Below, piece by piece: positions 39,292 through 49,770 of a stretch of 64,000 nt of DNA. Under the pieces are notes generated by a model. It was not told where the DNA came from. It ran no database searches and was given only the letters and a program-made list of their open reading frames with translations. The position numbers and the translations under genes are program-made. This DNA comes from an uncultured Psychrobacter sp. (GTDB taxonomy: Bacteria; Pseudomonadota; Gammaproteobacteria; Pseudomonadales; Moraxellaceae). Positions within the stretch are counted from its first letter, which is position 1. The number at the start of each line of letters is the position of its first letter. The DNA lies in assembly GCF_947495825.1 (NCBI RefSeq), contig NZ_CANMAH010000002.1, forward strand, positions 186,001 through 250,000, read 5' to 3'.

Positions 39292-39715
39292 AAAGCGCCT
39301 ACTAAATAAAAGGTGATTGGATAACCGTTATTGAACAACGATACGTGAACAATAGTAAAAAACGAACGGTTATTAGATATTAATTATGATAAAAATGTTG
39401 CAAAATAGAGTTAATAGCAAAGATTAGTGTGGTCGGTGATAGTAGTCAAAGCGTGTTTGGTTAAACTGAATTAATGACATTAATTATTCAAATCAAGACG
39501 AACGACGCTTGCTAATATACACAGACATATGAGCGTATTCTAGCAGTTTTCCACTGTAAAGTAAGGAGATTTTGTTAGTAGCGATCTGGTTAAAAGTGAA
39601 ATCAACGACTGATTAGCGTTGACCGTTGTATCAGCCACAAAATTTAAGGTTTATGGCTTCCGGTAATTGACTATGAATCATTGCACCAAACAAATTGGTC
39701 ACTATGCCTAAAACA
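39292..39715. other. Intergenic region between lepA and the capsule cluster
   Basis: These 424 bases have no gene that I can support. They should contain the lepA promoter and the end of the capsule transcript, but I see no strong terminator; a weak hairpin (ACCAA/TTGGT) lies near 39685. Confidence 0.4.
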
Positions 39716-40945
39716 TTATTTGGCTGTATCAGACACTATGTCCGTGGTCACGGGCCGCTGCAAATATTTATACATCCATGGCGACTTACCATAGAACGCT
39801 CCATTTATCTGTGTTTGTTCAATCAAATACTCGCGAAACCTTAAATAAAACTCATTGTCTGGATATTTAGGCTGCTGCCAAAACTGCGCGAGCGTCTTAG
39901 GGTCTGTCAGCTTAGGAGTATCATAGATAGCGCGTCCCATAACCTTGGTAGGCTTTTTATGATACACCGATTGTAAGCCTGTCGTGCTATTTATGGTGAC
40001 CATACCAATACTGTGTTTCATGAGCGTTGGTAGGTGCATATCACAACCATAAAATACTCTAGATTTGATTTGATAGCGGGCTGCTAGGCTTGCCACCAAT
40101 TCGCGATAATCACGATGACCACGATCTAAAGGGTGATGCTTGAATACGAGCATCTGCTTTGTATCAGCATGCTTAGCAAAGCTTGCAATAACCTCATCTA
40201 TAAACTGTACTACATCACGATAACCACTATGGTGGGTGATCTGTGAGTCATTGTGCACTTGCAAACTGACTAAAAAGTAGTTGTTATCTGCTTGAGTAAC
40301 GAGATGGTTTTGTAGTTTTTTATCGGGTAGATACCCGCGCAACTTACGCCAAGGTGCTTTTAACCAAGCGATTGCTTCTTGCCATGCTGTCATCCCGCGA
40401 TAATGTGAATAATGCGGATAACGCGACTTGTATAGCCGAGTAACGATATAATAAACGATAGCAGCGATACTTAACCGATAAAAGCGATTGTGCGTATATA
40501 ATGGTTTGTCATTGGCTTTTTTGAGCGCTTTAATATCAGCAATGTTTAAGCGTGAGTAACCATTGATACCGTGCTCTTGTAAGGTAATATAATCGGGGCG
40601 TAAGTAGCCTTCTTCAAAAACAAAAAAGGATATGCCTAACTTCTCACTCAAACAGGCAGCTTGCGTATGATGCGGGCGACAATCACCGAAGCAGACAATC
40701 GCATCAATGCTGTGCTCTTCAATAAAAGCTTGTAACCAAGAGGAAAACTGACCCAAAGTCCCTACATAATCATGAGCGTTAGAATGACGATAAAAAAATG
40801 CGTCACCAGCATTAAAGTTAATTTTACTTACTTGGATATCTTGAGTTTGCAAGAATGTTGCAAAACGGTTGAAAAACCCACCCATCTTTCCTTGTAGCAG
40901 CAAGACATGTCGATGAGTAAGCAATTGATGCATCGAAGCTGCCAT
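39716..40945 (-). CDS. kpsS: Capsule polysaccharide protein KpsS-like (Kdo transferase)
   Basis: A 409-residue cytoplasmic protein of the capsule synthesis family (PF05159 type). In group 2 capsule systems KpsS adds the first beta-Kdo to lysophosphatidylglycerol, starting the lipid anchor that KpsC extends. Typical segments are HVLLLQGKMGGFFNRFA, FEEGYLRPDYITLQEHG, FLVSLQVHNDSQI and FKHHPLDRGHRDY. It is the last gene in a minus-strand group kpsM-T-E-D-C-S. The N-terminal Met assignment is reasonable (MAASMHQLLTHRH), with an alternative at residue 5. Confidence 0.88.
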   Translation of the reverse strand: MAASMHQLLTHRHVLLLQGKMGGFFNRFATFLQTQDIQVSKINFNAGDAFFYRHSNAHDYVGTLGQFSSWLQAFIEEHSIDAIVCFGDCRPHHTQAACLSEKLGISFFVFEEGYLRPDYITLQEHGINGYSRLNIADIKALKKANDKPLYTHNRFYRLSIAAIVYYIVTRLYKSRYPHYSHYRGMTAWQEAIAWLKAPWRKLRGYLPDKKLQNHLVTQADNNYFLVSLQVHNDSQITHHSGYRDVVQFIDEVIASFAKHADTKQMLVFKHHPLDRGHRDYRELVASLAARYQIKSRVFYGCDMHLPTLMKHSIGMVTINSTTGLQSVYHKKPTKVMGRAIYDTPKLTDPKTLAQFWQQPKYPDNEFYLRFREYLIEQTQINGAFYGKSPWMYKYLQRPVTTDIVSDTAK

Positions 40946-41076
40946 AAGAGTATGTACCGTCGGTTAGAAAGTTAAAAAGTAGCGATAAACAGATAAAGCA
41001 ATTATATAATAACTGCTAAATTGTACACAAATTATACCGAAAAAAACATAATTGTCGTAATAGTTTTATTTTAGGC

Positions 41077-43530
41077 TTACTGGTTTTTTTTACGCAGATG
41101 CTGTTGCCATCGATGACGCTGTTGCATAAAGCGCGTAGCAGTATGGCGTTTAAACTGATTAGTGAGCTTTGATAGCGTAGATAACGTAGATGACTTTACT
41201 GGCAAAATAGTGGCTATATGGGCCGTACTATCACGTGACATCTTTTGAGACGTCTCTTTACGGTGCTTAGAAGGATATAAGTAATCAACCACTTGCTCTA
41301 CTTGTGCAAGTCCATAACCCTCAGGTAAACGATATAGTGGATAGCGTATGAGTGCGCAGTACAGTAGTTGTTCAAGCGATAATGCTGTATCCCGCTTTCG
41401 CCTCTGTAGATAATCCGCTTTTGGTGATAACTGCGCATCTATATCAGTCGTCAAGCCCCACCCTGCATAAAACGGCAAACCGTAACAAGTCACTTTTAGC
41501 CCGCGCAATAATGCTTCAAAGCCAGTCAATGAACTAATCGTATGTACCTCATCGACGCACTCTAAACAATCAGGCATCGCTGCATCATAGGCAACTGCTT
41601 GTACTTTTGCTAAGCACTCCTTATCAACTTTGCCTGCTCGTAGACCAGCTTCTACATCGGGATGCGGTTTATAAATCAGATAGGCATCAGGATTATCTCG
41701 TCTGACACGCTCAATCAGACCTCGATTGGTCTTAATATCTGAGCCGCAATACTGTACCGACAGATCGTCTTCTACTTGCCCAATGATAAGCAAACGTGGT
41801 CTGCCAGATACCTTTGCATCCTGCATCCATTGCTTTTTTTGCTCAATAGTGTCTGCTTTGTCAGTAGTATCAACCGCAGCATTGACTTCTGTGCCGACGT
41901 TGTATTTACTCACTCGCTGAGTAAGCAGTTTTGCTTGAAGCCTCTGTACTCGTGCATTTTGCTGTGGCGTCAACGCTTTACAGTTGCGGAGTAAGGTTTC
42001 TAAATCTGAGGGCTGAGTGGCATCATAATAGATACCTTGTTTGTCTATCACCACCGATAATGGCGCAAGAAGCGTCGCACCCAAACCATTTGAGCGGATA
42101 AAACCATCTTCCATACAATAGATAGCAGGAATATCCAAAATCCTGTTTTTTGAAACTTTACTTTGTAGCTGTTTTTGGACTTGTTGACGTTTAGCCAACC
42201 CCCATACCAATAAAGGCTGGTTGTAATCAACTTTAAAATGATCTGGATGTAGCAAGTTTTTTAGACGCGGCTTTGGTTTGATAAATAATGTCGTACGCGG
42301 CAGACCAGTAAAGGCTCTAACGAAAGGCAGCTTCCATCGGCTAAACTCATATACCGTCAAATTACCTTCAAGATGCGATTGCCAATGGCGATTGGTTACC
42401 AACCATTCAATTGCAGTATCAATATCACATGCCTGCCTCGTAGCTGGATCGACATAGCGACTGTAATCAATATAAGCGCTATAAAATAATGTCTCTAACG
42501 TTGCTGTTGAGTTTTGACGGCGCTTTTTAACTGTTTTTAGCAACCGTTTTGGTGCGCCGCTGTCATCAGTGAGTCCCCAACCGCTATACCAATTTACCCC
42601 AAAGCAATGTACAGCCTTGCCTAGCATCAACCCCTCAAACCCCATATGCGAGCTGACTGTATAGACATGATCTACTTGTGCCAGTAGCGCGATTGGATTA
42701 AGAGCTTGCGTTAATAGTCGAACATTTTTAGGTAGCTTGAGACTGGTCAGGTAACCTGACTTGGCGGCAGGATGCGCTTTAATCCATATATAGGCATTAG
42801 GATGGTTGCGACAGGCAGCCTTTAGCATGCGCTTAAACTGACTCTTACTTGCACCAGCACCTTTGATAGAAGCATCGCCAGCGACTTGATCAAGTAAGAG
42901 GACGTGCGACTGTACTGAATCTTTTTTTTGATTGATGTTTTCTTTAGCAATCAGTTCATCTAGTGATGGACAAGTAAACACAGCATTATATTTGCTTAAC
43001 TTTTTATCGCAAATACGTGTTATCAACTGGCGAGCACGTACTTTATCTAAAATATTACTATCAGAGTTAGCGTATTCTTTAGCGCGTGCAGCGATTAATT
43101 GCTCAAGGCGTGAGCTTTGCGTTAGATCAAAGTAGATACCGATGTCATCAACCACCATGCTTAGTCCATGACGACTGCCAATACCAGAATCTAGAGAGCG
43201 CAAAAAGCCATCTTCGATACTTAAAGTTGCAAGCTGTTGACGATCTGCTGCTCTTTTAGCGCGTCGATAGCTTTTTTTGTGCCCCCAACCGATAAAGGCG
43301 TCGGGCGTTTGAATAGTCGAATTAAAGCGTTGCTGTACTCTTGACCATGGATACCAGCGTTGAATATCAGCTTGTAATACTTGAGATAACAGCTCGTTGT
43401 TACGACGCATGCCTTTACCAATTACTGCTAGATTATTGGGTAATCGTCGTTGAGTTGATAACAAACGTAGCGCATCATTAGAGGTAGAAGTTAAGGTCAT
43501 CTTGCCTTCATGTGCTACGCTTTTTGCCAT
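41077..43530 (-). CDS. kpsC: Capsule polysaccharide protein KpsC-like (Kdo transferase)
   Basis: An 817-residue protein with two related halves: about 30-350 (FIGWGHKKSYRRAK, SIEDGFLRSLDSG, VDDIGIYFD) and about 425-740 (LLVWGLAKR, CMEDGFIRSNGLG, VIDKQGIYYD). KpsC carries two transferase modules that add alternating beta-2,4 and beta-2,7 Kdo residues to the lipid anchor. FYAGWGLT and its counterpart NWYSGWGLTDD mark the end of each module. The C-terminus is Lys/Arg/His-rich. It lies between kpsD and kpsS. Confidence 0.9.
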   Translation of the reverse strand: MAKSVAHEGKMTLTSTSNDALRLLSTQRRLPNNLAVIGKGMRRNNELLSQVLQADIQRWYPWSRVQQRFNSTIQTPDAFIGWGHKKSYRRAKRAADRQQLATLSIEDGFLRSLDSGIGSRHGLSMVVDDIGIYFDLTQSSRLEQLIAARAKEYANSDSNILDKVRARQLITRICDKKLSKYNAVFTCPSLDELIAKENINQKKDSVQSHVLLLDQVAGDASIKGAGASKSQFKRMLKAACRNHPNAYIWIKAHPAAKSGYLTSLKLPKNVRLLTQALNPIALLAQVDHVYTVSSHMGFEGLMLGKAVHCFGVNWYSGWGLTDDSGAPKRLLKTVKKRRQNSTATLETLFYSAYIDYSRYVDPATRQACDIDTAIEWLVTNRHWQSHLEGNLTVYEFSRWKLPFVRAFTGLPRTTLFIKPKPRLKNLLHPDHFKVDYNQPLLVWGLAKRQQVQKQLQSKVSKNRILDIPAIYCMEDGFIRSNGLGATLLAPLSVVIDKQGIYYDATQPSDLETLLRNCKALTPQQNARVQRLQAKLLTQRVSKYNVGTEVNAAVDTTDKADTIEQKKQWMQDAKVSGRPRLLIIGQVEDDLSVQYCGSDIKTNRGLIERVRRDNPDAYLIYKPHPDVEAGLRAGKVDKECLAKVQAVAYDAAMPDCLECVDEVHTISSLTGFEALLRGLKVTCYGLPFYAGWGLTTDIDAQLSPKADYLQRRKRDTALSLEQLLYCALIRYPLYRLPEGYGLAQVEQVVDYLYPSKHRKETSQKMSRDSTAHIATILPVKSSTLSTLSKLTNQFKRHTATRFMQQRHRWQQHLRKKNQ

Positions 43531-43586
43531 CTCTAATATCCTTGTTAACTATTTATGTCTTAACTTATGTATCAAGCATCACATAG

Positions 43587-45368
43587 TTATAAGTCTAAAA
43601 TAACTTTAGCCGCGACTGCCAATTGATAGACAATCTGTGAGATTCCGCGGGTAATCTCTACACGTTTGGTTTTGACCTTTGGTAAGACCATGATTTCATC
43701 ACCTTGTTGAATGCGATACGCAGTATTGACCACTTCATTCGCCCCATTTTGATGAATTACTAAGATCTCTTTGGTATCAGCGTTGTCTCCAAAGCCGCCT
43801 GAATTAGCAATATAATCACCAACCGTAAAGTCTGGATTAAAGGTCAGCGCGCCTTGTGATCGTACTTGACCATTGACAGTAATCACTGATGTTTGCGCAG
43901 GTATTTCGATGACATCGCCTTGCTGAAGGATGATATCCTGCCAAGAGTTTGGTACAACTACTATCTGACCATCAGGTCTCACAGTACGTGCCTTGGCTAC
44001 AAATTGCTTGACCAGATTGGCATCGTCTTGACGTAGCGCTGCCTCCTCACGCGTCGTTGATTGAGTAGCTAGCGTTAATTCTTCTAAGCGATCAAGTGAC
44101 TCGTTGATCATGCGTTTTTGCTGCTCAGCCACTGACTCACGGTAAATCGTCAAGTGCGTAAGCTTCGCTAATGGACTTGGTTGTAACTGCGGAATGATAT
44201 CTTTTAGACGAGCGCCATAAGGCACGACCATAGCACCATTACCAGTATGAGCGCCTTTTACTTGTACCGCGATTGTGCCAGCGTAGCGATCTGAGGTGAC
44301 GACCATTTGATCGCCATTATAGACAGGCACATTTTGTGCTTCAGCAAGCGAGTAATATTCTGCCGTTTGTGCACGTCCTGCACTGCGAGTGATGCTGACG
44401 TTGGTTGCATTGGCAGCTGGATTGGCAACTTGCAATACATCACCAATGGTCAAGTCGTTGACATCGAATTCAAAAGTATATTCGTTCTGGACCTGCCCGC
44501 CTACGGCAAAGGTTTTTTTCTGCGGTGCCACCGTGATTACATCGCCATCACGAAAAGAGAATGGCTGCAGCTTACCCGCTAACAAGAAATCATATAGATT
44601 GACTTGCTGTAATAGCTGACCATTACGCTTGATTTGAATATCAATGTAACTGCCGCGAGTGGGATCAACACCGCCTGCCCGATCTAAGTATGACAACACT
44701 GAGTCTGCGGCAAGTCCGCCATAATAACCAGGTTGCTTAACGAAACCTGTGACAAACACTTTAACGGGCTGGGCTTGCTCTAATGATGCATAAACACCAA
44801 CGTTTGAGCGATAAATACGGTTAACAGCACTTTTAACGACGTTTTGTAGGTTGCCGTTCTGTACACCAGATACACGCACTGGACCAACATTGGGTAGAAA
44901 TATATTTCCTTGCGGATCGACGGTCATAGTCGATGCAAATTGATAGGCGCCCCACATACGTACCTGTACATTGTCGCCAGGGTTGATGACGTAGCTGTCA
45001 TTAAAAGTGGAGCCTGATGTGGTAGAAAACGCACCGCGAAACAATTGCTCACCGAACATCAAATCTTGTGTATTGATATCTTGATAAGCGTGGGTGGTAT
45101 TAATAACCGATTGACTCGGTAAGCTTGCTGCGTTAACTGCCTCTTGTGTCGTGGCTTGACCAGGAACACCGCCTGCAAATGCTTGAGTCGAGACATTGAT
45201 GTTATTACGGTTTTGATCTTGACTATTATTATTGGCATTGGTCCCAAAGCTAGATCCCGCTATTTGATCCGCATAACTGGTTGCGGCCAATGCTGGAAGA
45301 CTAGTAGCAGCCATCGTCAAACTGATCACTTTAATCATCATCACGATTGGGCGTGGTTTCATGTTCAT
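43587..45368 (-). CDS. kpsD: Capsule export outer-membrane/periplasmic protein KpsD-like
   Basis: A 593-residue polysaccharide export protein. A signal peptide (MMIKVISLTMAATSLPALAA) precedes a Poly_export domain (YVINPGDNVQVRMWGAYQF) and several SLBB-like beta-grasp repeats (KVFVTGFVKQPGYYGG, FAVGGQVQNEYTFEF, ITVNGQVRSQGALTF). Wza-like proteins form the outer-membrane channel; in KpsD the link with the membrane also involves KpsE. There is no lipobox Cys near the start. AAAGGA precedes the ATG at 45368. Confidence 0.88.
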   Translation of the reverse strand: MNMKPRPIVMMIKVISLTMAATSLPALAATSYADQIAGSSFGTNANNNSQDQNRNNINVSTQAFAGGVPGQATTQEAVNAASLPSQSVINTTHAYQDINTQDLMFGEQLFRGAFSTTSGSTFNDSYVINPGDNVQVRMWGAYQFASTMTVDPQGNIFLPNVGPVRVSGVQNGNLQNVVKSAVNRIYRSNVGVYASLEQAQPVKVFVTGFVKQPGYYGGLAADSVLSYLDRAGGVDPTRGSYIDIQIKRNGQLLQQVNLYDFLLAGKLQPFSFRDGDVITVAPQKKTFAVGGQVQNEYTFEFDVNDLTIGDVLQVANPAANATNVSITRSAGRAQTAEYYSLAEAQNVPVYNGDQMVVTSDRYAGTIAVQVKGAHTGNGAMVVPYGARLKDIIPQLQPSPLAKLTHLTIYRESVAEQQKRMINESLDRLEELTLATQSTTREEAALRQDDANLVKQFVAKARTVRPDGQIVVVPNSWQDIILQQGDVIEIPAQTSVITVNGQVRSQGALTFNPDFTVGDYIANSGGFGDNADTKEILVIHQNGANEVVNTAYRIQQGDEIMVLPKVKTKRVEITRGISQIVYQLAVAAKVILDL

Positions 45369-45521
45369 GAGCGGTATTCCTTTGCTGATCTGTCGATCAT
45401 TGCTGATATCTGCTTATATAAGCCAAGTTTATCAAATCGTTTATGGTTATTAAGTACCTTAAGCTTCTAACCACTTATAGTACTAATAACCAGCTGTTAC
45501 TTTCTAAACACCAATGCCAAA

Positions 45522-46628
45522 CTAGCTACGATGATCACGTATGACTGCCATGACTAACCGTACAAAGCCGTAAAGCATCAGTAATAACGCCAGCGATGTC
45601 CAGATAATGTAAGCACGGCGCGGATATAACGCATCTTCAGCCTCGTAAGGGGCGGAGATGACGATTAGGTTTTTCATCTTTTTAAAAGCTTCTAAACGTG
45701 CTTTTTCAAGCGATGATAGCGATAGCTTATAGAGTTCGGTCGCAAAATCGACGTCTGCTTTAATCGTCTCAAACTGAACTGCTTGACGATTTAGTTTGGT
45801 CGTATTTGGCGAGGTCAGCTTAGTTTGTTCTTGACTGATTTGTTCCTCTACCGCTCTAATCTGACTTCTTAATGACACCACTTGCGGAGCGTCAGGATTC
45901 AAGTAGCTAAGCAACTGCCGCTCTTCGGTGCGTAGTGAGCTTAACTGCGCTTGTAAACTACCAATCAGTTGATTCACTATCTGCGCATTGGCTTGCGGAT
46001 CGTAGATCTCGTTAGTATTTTGATAAGTGAGTAGCTGCTCTTTGGCTTCATTTAAGCGATCTTGTGACTCCTCCAGTTGGGTTTCGGCAAACACCAGCTG
46101 ATCGCGCGCGACTTCTTGTGAGATACGGTTGACGAACTGCTCAGACTCACCCAAAATGGCTTTATTGAGCTCATGAGCATAATCAGAATCAAAAGCTTCT
46201 GTCGAGACACTAAGTATGTAACTTTGTTCATCTAGGTCAATATGAACGCGCTTTTTGAAGTACTCAAGCAATTCTTCTTGTGACGCTTCAGGGTCTATCT
46301 CATAGATAGGGTCTGAGCCATCGACATAATAAGCTTCCCGAAATTGAAACTTATTATCAAGACGTTTGATCATGTCATTGGACAAGATATACTCGGTCAG
46401 ATAGGTAGCATCTTCTTTACTTGTGCTATTAACGCCAAGCAGCGCCGATAAGCCACCGCCAGAGGGTACGCTTGCATCACTAACTTGCTTGACCACTACG
46501 TCAGCTGTGGAGATAAAGCGCGGATGTGCAAGCGTCATGACATAAAAAATCACCAGCACCCAAGGCAGGATTACCAAGCCGATAAACAGCGAGAAGTTAA
46601 CTATCTTATTTTTTCGCTTTGTGGACAT
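45522..46628 (-). CDS. kpsE: Capsule export inner-membrane protein KpsE-like
   Basis: A 368-residue protein of the KpsE/CtrB/BexC (polysaccharide co-polymerase 3) family: one N-terminal membrane helix (FSLFIGLVILPWVLVIFYVM), a long periplasmic coiled coil (about 170-310), and a C-terminal membrane helix. It bridges the ABC transporter to the outer-membrane channel. The ATG at 46628 has GAAGAG just upstream; starts at 46646 and 46637 are also possible. All overlap the end of kpsT, which points to translational coupling. Confidence 0.88.
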   Translation of the reverse strand: MSTKRKNKIVNFSLFIGLVILPWVLVIFYVMTLAHPRFISTADVVVKQVSDASVPSGGGLSALLGVNSTSKEDATYLTEYILSNDMIKRLDNKFQFREAYYVDGSDPIYEIDPEASQEELLEYFKKRVHIDLDEQSYILSVSTEAFDSDYAHELNKAILGESEQFVNRISQEVARDQLVFAETQLEESQDRLNEAKEQLLTYQNTNEIYDPQANAQIVNQLIGSLQAQLSSLRTEERQLLSYLNPDAPQVVSLRSQIRAVEEQISQEQTKLTSPNTTKLNRQAVQFETIKADVDFATELYKLSLSSLEKARLEAFKKMKNLIVISAPYEAEDALYPRRAYIIWTSLALLLMLYGFVRLVMAVIRDHRS

Positions 46629-47277
46629 GCTCTTCATATACTTCAATCGCTTCTTTTGTATCGTTAAACACGAGTGCTGTTTGATCCATTAACACAATAC
46701 CAATATCACAGTTACGCTTAATATCGCCGATATTATGTGACACTATCAAAAATCCTGCTTGCTCACGGCGAGCTGCCAAAATATCCTCACTACGCTTACG
46801 AAAAGCGGCATCACCAACAGCGCCCGCTTCATCGAGCATGTAATAATCAAAATCAAAAGCTAGACTCAAACCAAAAGTTAAGCGTGACTTCATCCCTGAT
46901 GAGTAGCTTTTGACTGGCATATCAAAATAGTTACCGATATCAGCAAACTCTTCGACAAAGCGAATCTTTTCATCGATGTAGGGCCCACTTGAATATAAAC
47001 GACAGACAAAACGGACGTTTTGACGTCCAGTCAAACTGCCTTGGAAGCCACCTGCAACGCCGACTGGCCATGAAATCGTTGAATCAGTAATAATCTCACC
47101 GTGGTCCGGCTCGTCAAGTCCGCATATGATGCGCAGCAAGGTAGACTTACCAGCACCATTACGGCCTAGCAAACCCACACTTTGTTTATCACCAATGGTC
47201 AGGTTTAAGTCTTTAAATAGATAATGCCGACCTTGCTTAGTCATAAACGACTTAGAAATATTTTTAATTTCAATCAT
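46606..47277 (-). CDS. kpsT: Capsule ABC exporter ATPase KpsT-like
   Basis: A 223-residue ATP-binding subunit. Walker A GRNGAGKSTLL, signature YSSGMKSRLTFGLSLAF, Walker B YYMLDEAGAVGD and the H-loop His in IVSHN are all visible. With the permease it moves lipid-linked capsule across the inner membrane. It begins 61 bases after kpsM ends and overlaps kpsE. Confidence 0.92.
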   Translation of the reverse strand: MIEIKNISKSFMTKQGRHYLFKDLNLTIGDKQSVGLLGRNGAGKSTLLRIICGLDEPDHGEIITDSTISWPVGVAGGFQGSLTGRQNVRFVCRLYSSGPYIDEKIRFVEEFADIGNYFDMPVKSYSSGMKSRLTFGLSLAFDFDYYMLDEAGAVGDAAFRKRSEDILAARREQAGFLIVSHNIGDIKRNCDIGIVLMDQTALVFNDTKEAIEVYEEHVHKAKK

Positions 47278-47338
47278 TTATTTACCATGAGTTAGAACTA
47301 ATTCCTATAAACACTGTATTTGGTAGTTATTAGATATT

Positions 47339-48151
47339 TTACTTTGAACGTATCAAATCCTTTTCTACCGCTTTATACATAAGCAGACCTAAGAAGTTTG
47401 TCGCTACCATCCATTCTAGAAAATATCCAATATCAATATGATAAGAAGGATAATTAGGTGCTAAAGCATGCCGCATTAACTCGATATTATGAGTGAATGG
47501 TATGTAAAGTAAGTAACTAAAATAGGGCTCTGGAACAAGATGAATAGAGTAAATAATTCCTGAAGCAAAATATAAAATAGTAAATACTAAACTAATAATT
47601 TTGCTAATCTCGCCACCATAGTAACCTACTACCATCATAATAAGGGCAAGACCAAAACCAAATAAAAATAAGGTTATCCAGCAAAATAGCACTATATGTA
47701 GCTGCGCAAAACTAATAGGAATACCAATAAAAAACAATATCGCTAATAAAAGCACAAAGGTAAAAAAGTAAATAACCAACTCTAAAAACGAGCGCGCGAT
47801 GATGACATCAATATGACGGACTGATCGGTACATTAAGAGGCCTTGGTTGGCCTCTACTGCTCCCAATGACCTTGTCGCTATCGTACTCATCATCCGAAAC
47901 GGTACTAAGCCTGCAACCAAAAATAGCATATAGTCTATTCCAGGCATGACTCGAGTCATAATAGTGCCAAATATAATCAAATAAATGGCCACTTGGAATA
48001 TAACTTCCAATGGCGCCCACAGGTAGCCCAAACGATAACCACCAAAGCGCGTTTGCAGCTCACGCATTAGTAAAGCATGAAAGGCGGCGCCCATGACTTT
48101 AAGGCCACTGCGATGCTTAATAGGACGATAAGGAGGCAATTGTACAGACAT
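47339..48151 (-). CDS. kpsM: Capsule ABC exporter permease KpsM-like
   Basis: A 270-residue ABC-2 type permease with six membrane segments. Typical segments are ALLMRELQTRFGGYRLGYLWAP near the start and FASGIIYSIHLVPEP later. I start at the ATG at 48151 (MSVQLPPYRPIK); the upstream TTG (48172) is weaker. First gene of the capsule group; the promoter should lie in 48152-48340, but none was clear. Confidence 0.9.
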   Translation of the reverse strand: MSVQLPPYRPIKHRSGLKVMGAAFHALLMRELQTRFGGYRLGYLWAPLEVIFQVAIYLIIFGTIMTRVMPGIDYMLFLVAGLVPFRMMSTIATRSLGAVEANQGLLMYRSVRHIDVIIARSFLELVIYFFTFVLLLAILFFIGIPISFAQLHIVLFCWITLFLFGFGLALIMMVVGYYGGEISKIISLVFTILYFASGIIYSIHLVPEPYFSYLLYIPFTHNIELMRHALAPNYPSYHIDIGYFLEWMVATNFLGLLMYKAVEKDLIRSK

Positions 48152-48341
48152 AGCGTTACAGGACTTCACCAAAAACAGCCCCTATGATAAGTAAGAGGGA
48201 CATAAGTTACAAGAAATAATCTGTGAGTAGGTAGATAAAGCTATGATTTAGCAAGAAATTGGCAAGTAAATAGCAGTAGTAATGATTGTTTATTGAGCTT
48301 GTATCATTAATACAGACACTGTCTAACGACTTATTTTAGAC

Positions 48342-48369
48342 AAAAAAAAACCAACCACAAAGGATTGGA
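48342..48369 (-). terminator. Terminator after the tRNA
   Basis: On the minus strand CCAATCC, a five-base loop and GGTTGG are followed by nine T. It lies 33 bases after the tRNA 3' end. Confidence 0.8.
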
Positions 48370-48401
48370 TTTATTCATACTACACATTACTGCTATATAG
48401 A

Positions 48402-48478
48402 TGGTGGCGATGGAGAGACTTGAACTCTCGACCTCACGATTATGAGTCGTGCGCTCTAACCAGCTGAGCTACATCGCC
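48402..48478 (-). tRNA. tRNA-Met (anticodon CAU), elongator or Ile2 type
   Basis: A full cloverleaf with an encoded CCA end: acceptor GGCGATG/CATCGCC, D-loop AGCTCAGCTGGTTAGAGC, anticodon loop CTCATAA on the stem CACGA/TCGTG, and T-loop TTCAAGT. The first base pair is G-C, so this is not initiator tRNA. A CAU tRNA can also be Ile2 after lysidine modification; I favour elongator Met. Confidence 0.93.
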
Positions 48479-48601
48479 ATTTAAGGCTCGGTATAATACC
48501 GATAGAGGTGGATATCGTCAACCCCTAATTGGCTTTTTTTGCAAAAAATCTAAATTTAATTCAAATTAGTTGTAAATATTAGAGCATAAACAATAAAAAA
48601 G

Positions 48602-48963
<362 letters not shown>

Positions 48964-48968
48964 GCGCT

Positions 48969-48974
48969 AGTATA
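48969..48974 (-). promoter_or_regulatory. -10 hexamer of rnpB
   Basis: TATACT on the minus strand lies 6-7 bases before the predicted 5' end of RNase P RNA. The -35 is weak. Confidence 0.5.
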
Positions 48975-49047
48975 GCAAACCAAAGGATTATCTGGAAATA
49001 TCTTTTGTGTTTAATTTTAACTCATCGAGCAGTAGACTTTAGCAGTC

Positions 49048-49770
49048 TCAGACAAAGTCGTTTGGCAGGCAAAAATCTGGCAAGGCTCTAGGTTGCTCAG
49101 CCTTTATATATGGCAACTTGAGCCAATGCGTAGCTGGATAGTGCTGCTGTAGGTGTTTTTTCAAAAAATCAATCGTGCTATTAGCAATCTCAGCATCTGT
49201 CTGAGCAGCATTATCATGAATGGGGTTGTAAATTACACTATGCACAGACAAACCGCGCTGAGTAATAGCTTCAAGGCTAAGCAGCGTGTGATTGATACTG
49301 CCAAGACGTCCAGAAGTTACCAATATAATAGGATAGCCTTGAGTAGCAATATAATCTAAGGTTAATAATTGCTCTGTAATAGGTACGAGCAAACCACCTG
49401 CGCCTTCTAGCAGCACCACGTCATAGTTTACTTGCAATTGCCGCGTCGCGTGAGTGATGACATCAGGGTCTAAAACTGCGTTGGCAAGTTTTACCGCCAG
49501 ATGCGGTGAGGCAGGCTTGTGATAACGATAAGGACAGGTTGTAAAATCCAAATCATAAGACTGTAGAGGAATACCCATTAACCTACGATGAGTGATAATG
49601 TCATCAGCAACTTCCATCTCGCCCGTTTTTGGATTTATGGACACGCCCGTTTGCACCAGCTTTTGAGTGATGACGTTGACGCCTTGTTGCATCAATGCGT
49701 TAGCAATTATTCCAGTCGCGTAAGTTTTGCCAATGTCGGTATCGATACCGGATATAAATAGGACGCTCAT
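49048..49770 (-). CDS. bioD: ATP-dependent dethiobiotin synthetase
   Basis: BioD closes the ureido ring of 7,8-diaminopelargonate to give dethiobiotin, the step before BioB. The 240-residue protein has the P-loop-like GIDTDIGKTYATG, the Lys-containing TQKLVQTGV, and LLEGAGGLLVPITE. Its ATG overlaps the stop of bioA by four bases (ATGA), so the two are translationally coupled. bioB, bioF and bioC are not in the window. Confidence 0.95.
   Translation of the reverse strand: MSVLFISGIDTDIGKTYATGIIANALMQQGVNVITQKLVQTGVSINPKTGEMEVADDIITHRRLMGIPLQSYDLDFTTCPYRYHKPASPHLAVKLANAVLDPDVITHATRQLQVNYDVVLLEGAGGLLVPITEQLLTLDYIATQGYPIILVTSGRLGSINHTLLSLEAITQRGLSVHSVIYNPIHDNAAQTDAEIANSTIDFLKKHLQQHYPATHWLKLPYIKAEQPRALPDFCLPNDFV

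Noticed and set aside
39716..48151. O-antigen (Wzm/Wzt) export cluster
   Set aside because: Presence of KpsC, KpsS, KpsE and KpsD homologues fits a group 2 capsule, not lipopolysaccharide export.
48402..48478. Initiator tRNA
   Set aside because: The acceptor stem starts with a normal G-C pair and the anticodon stem lacks the three G-C pairs of initiators.
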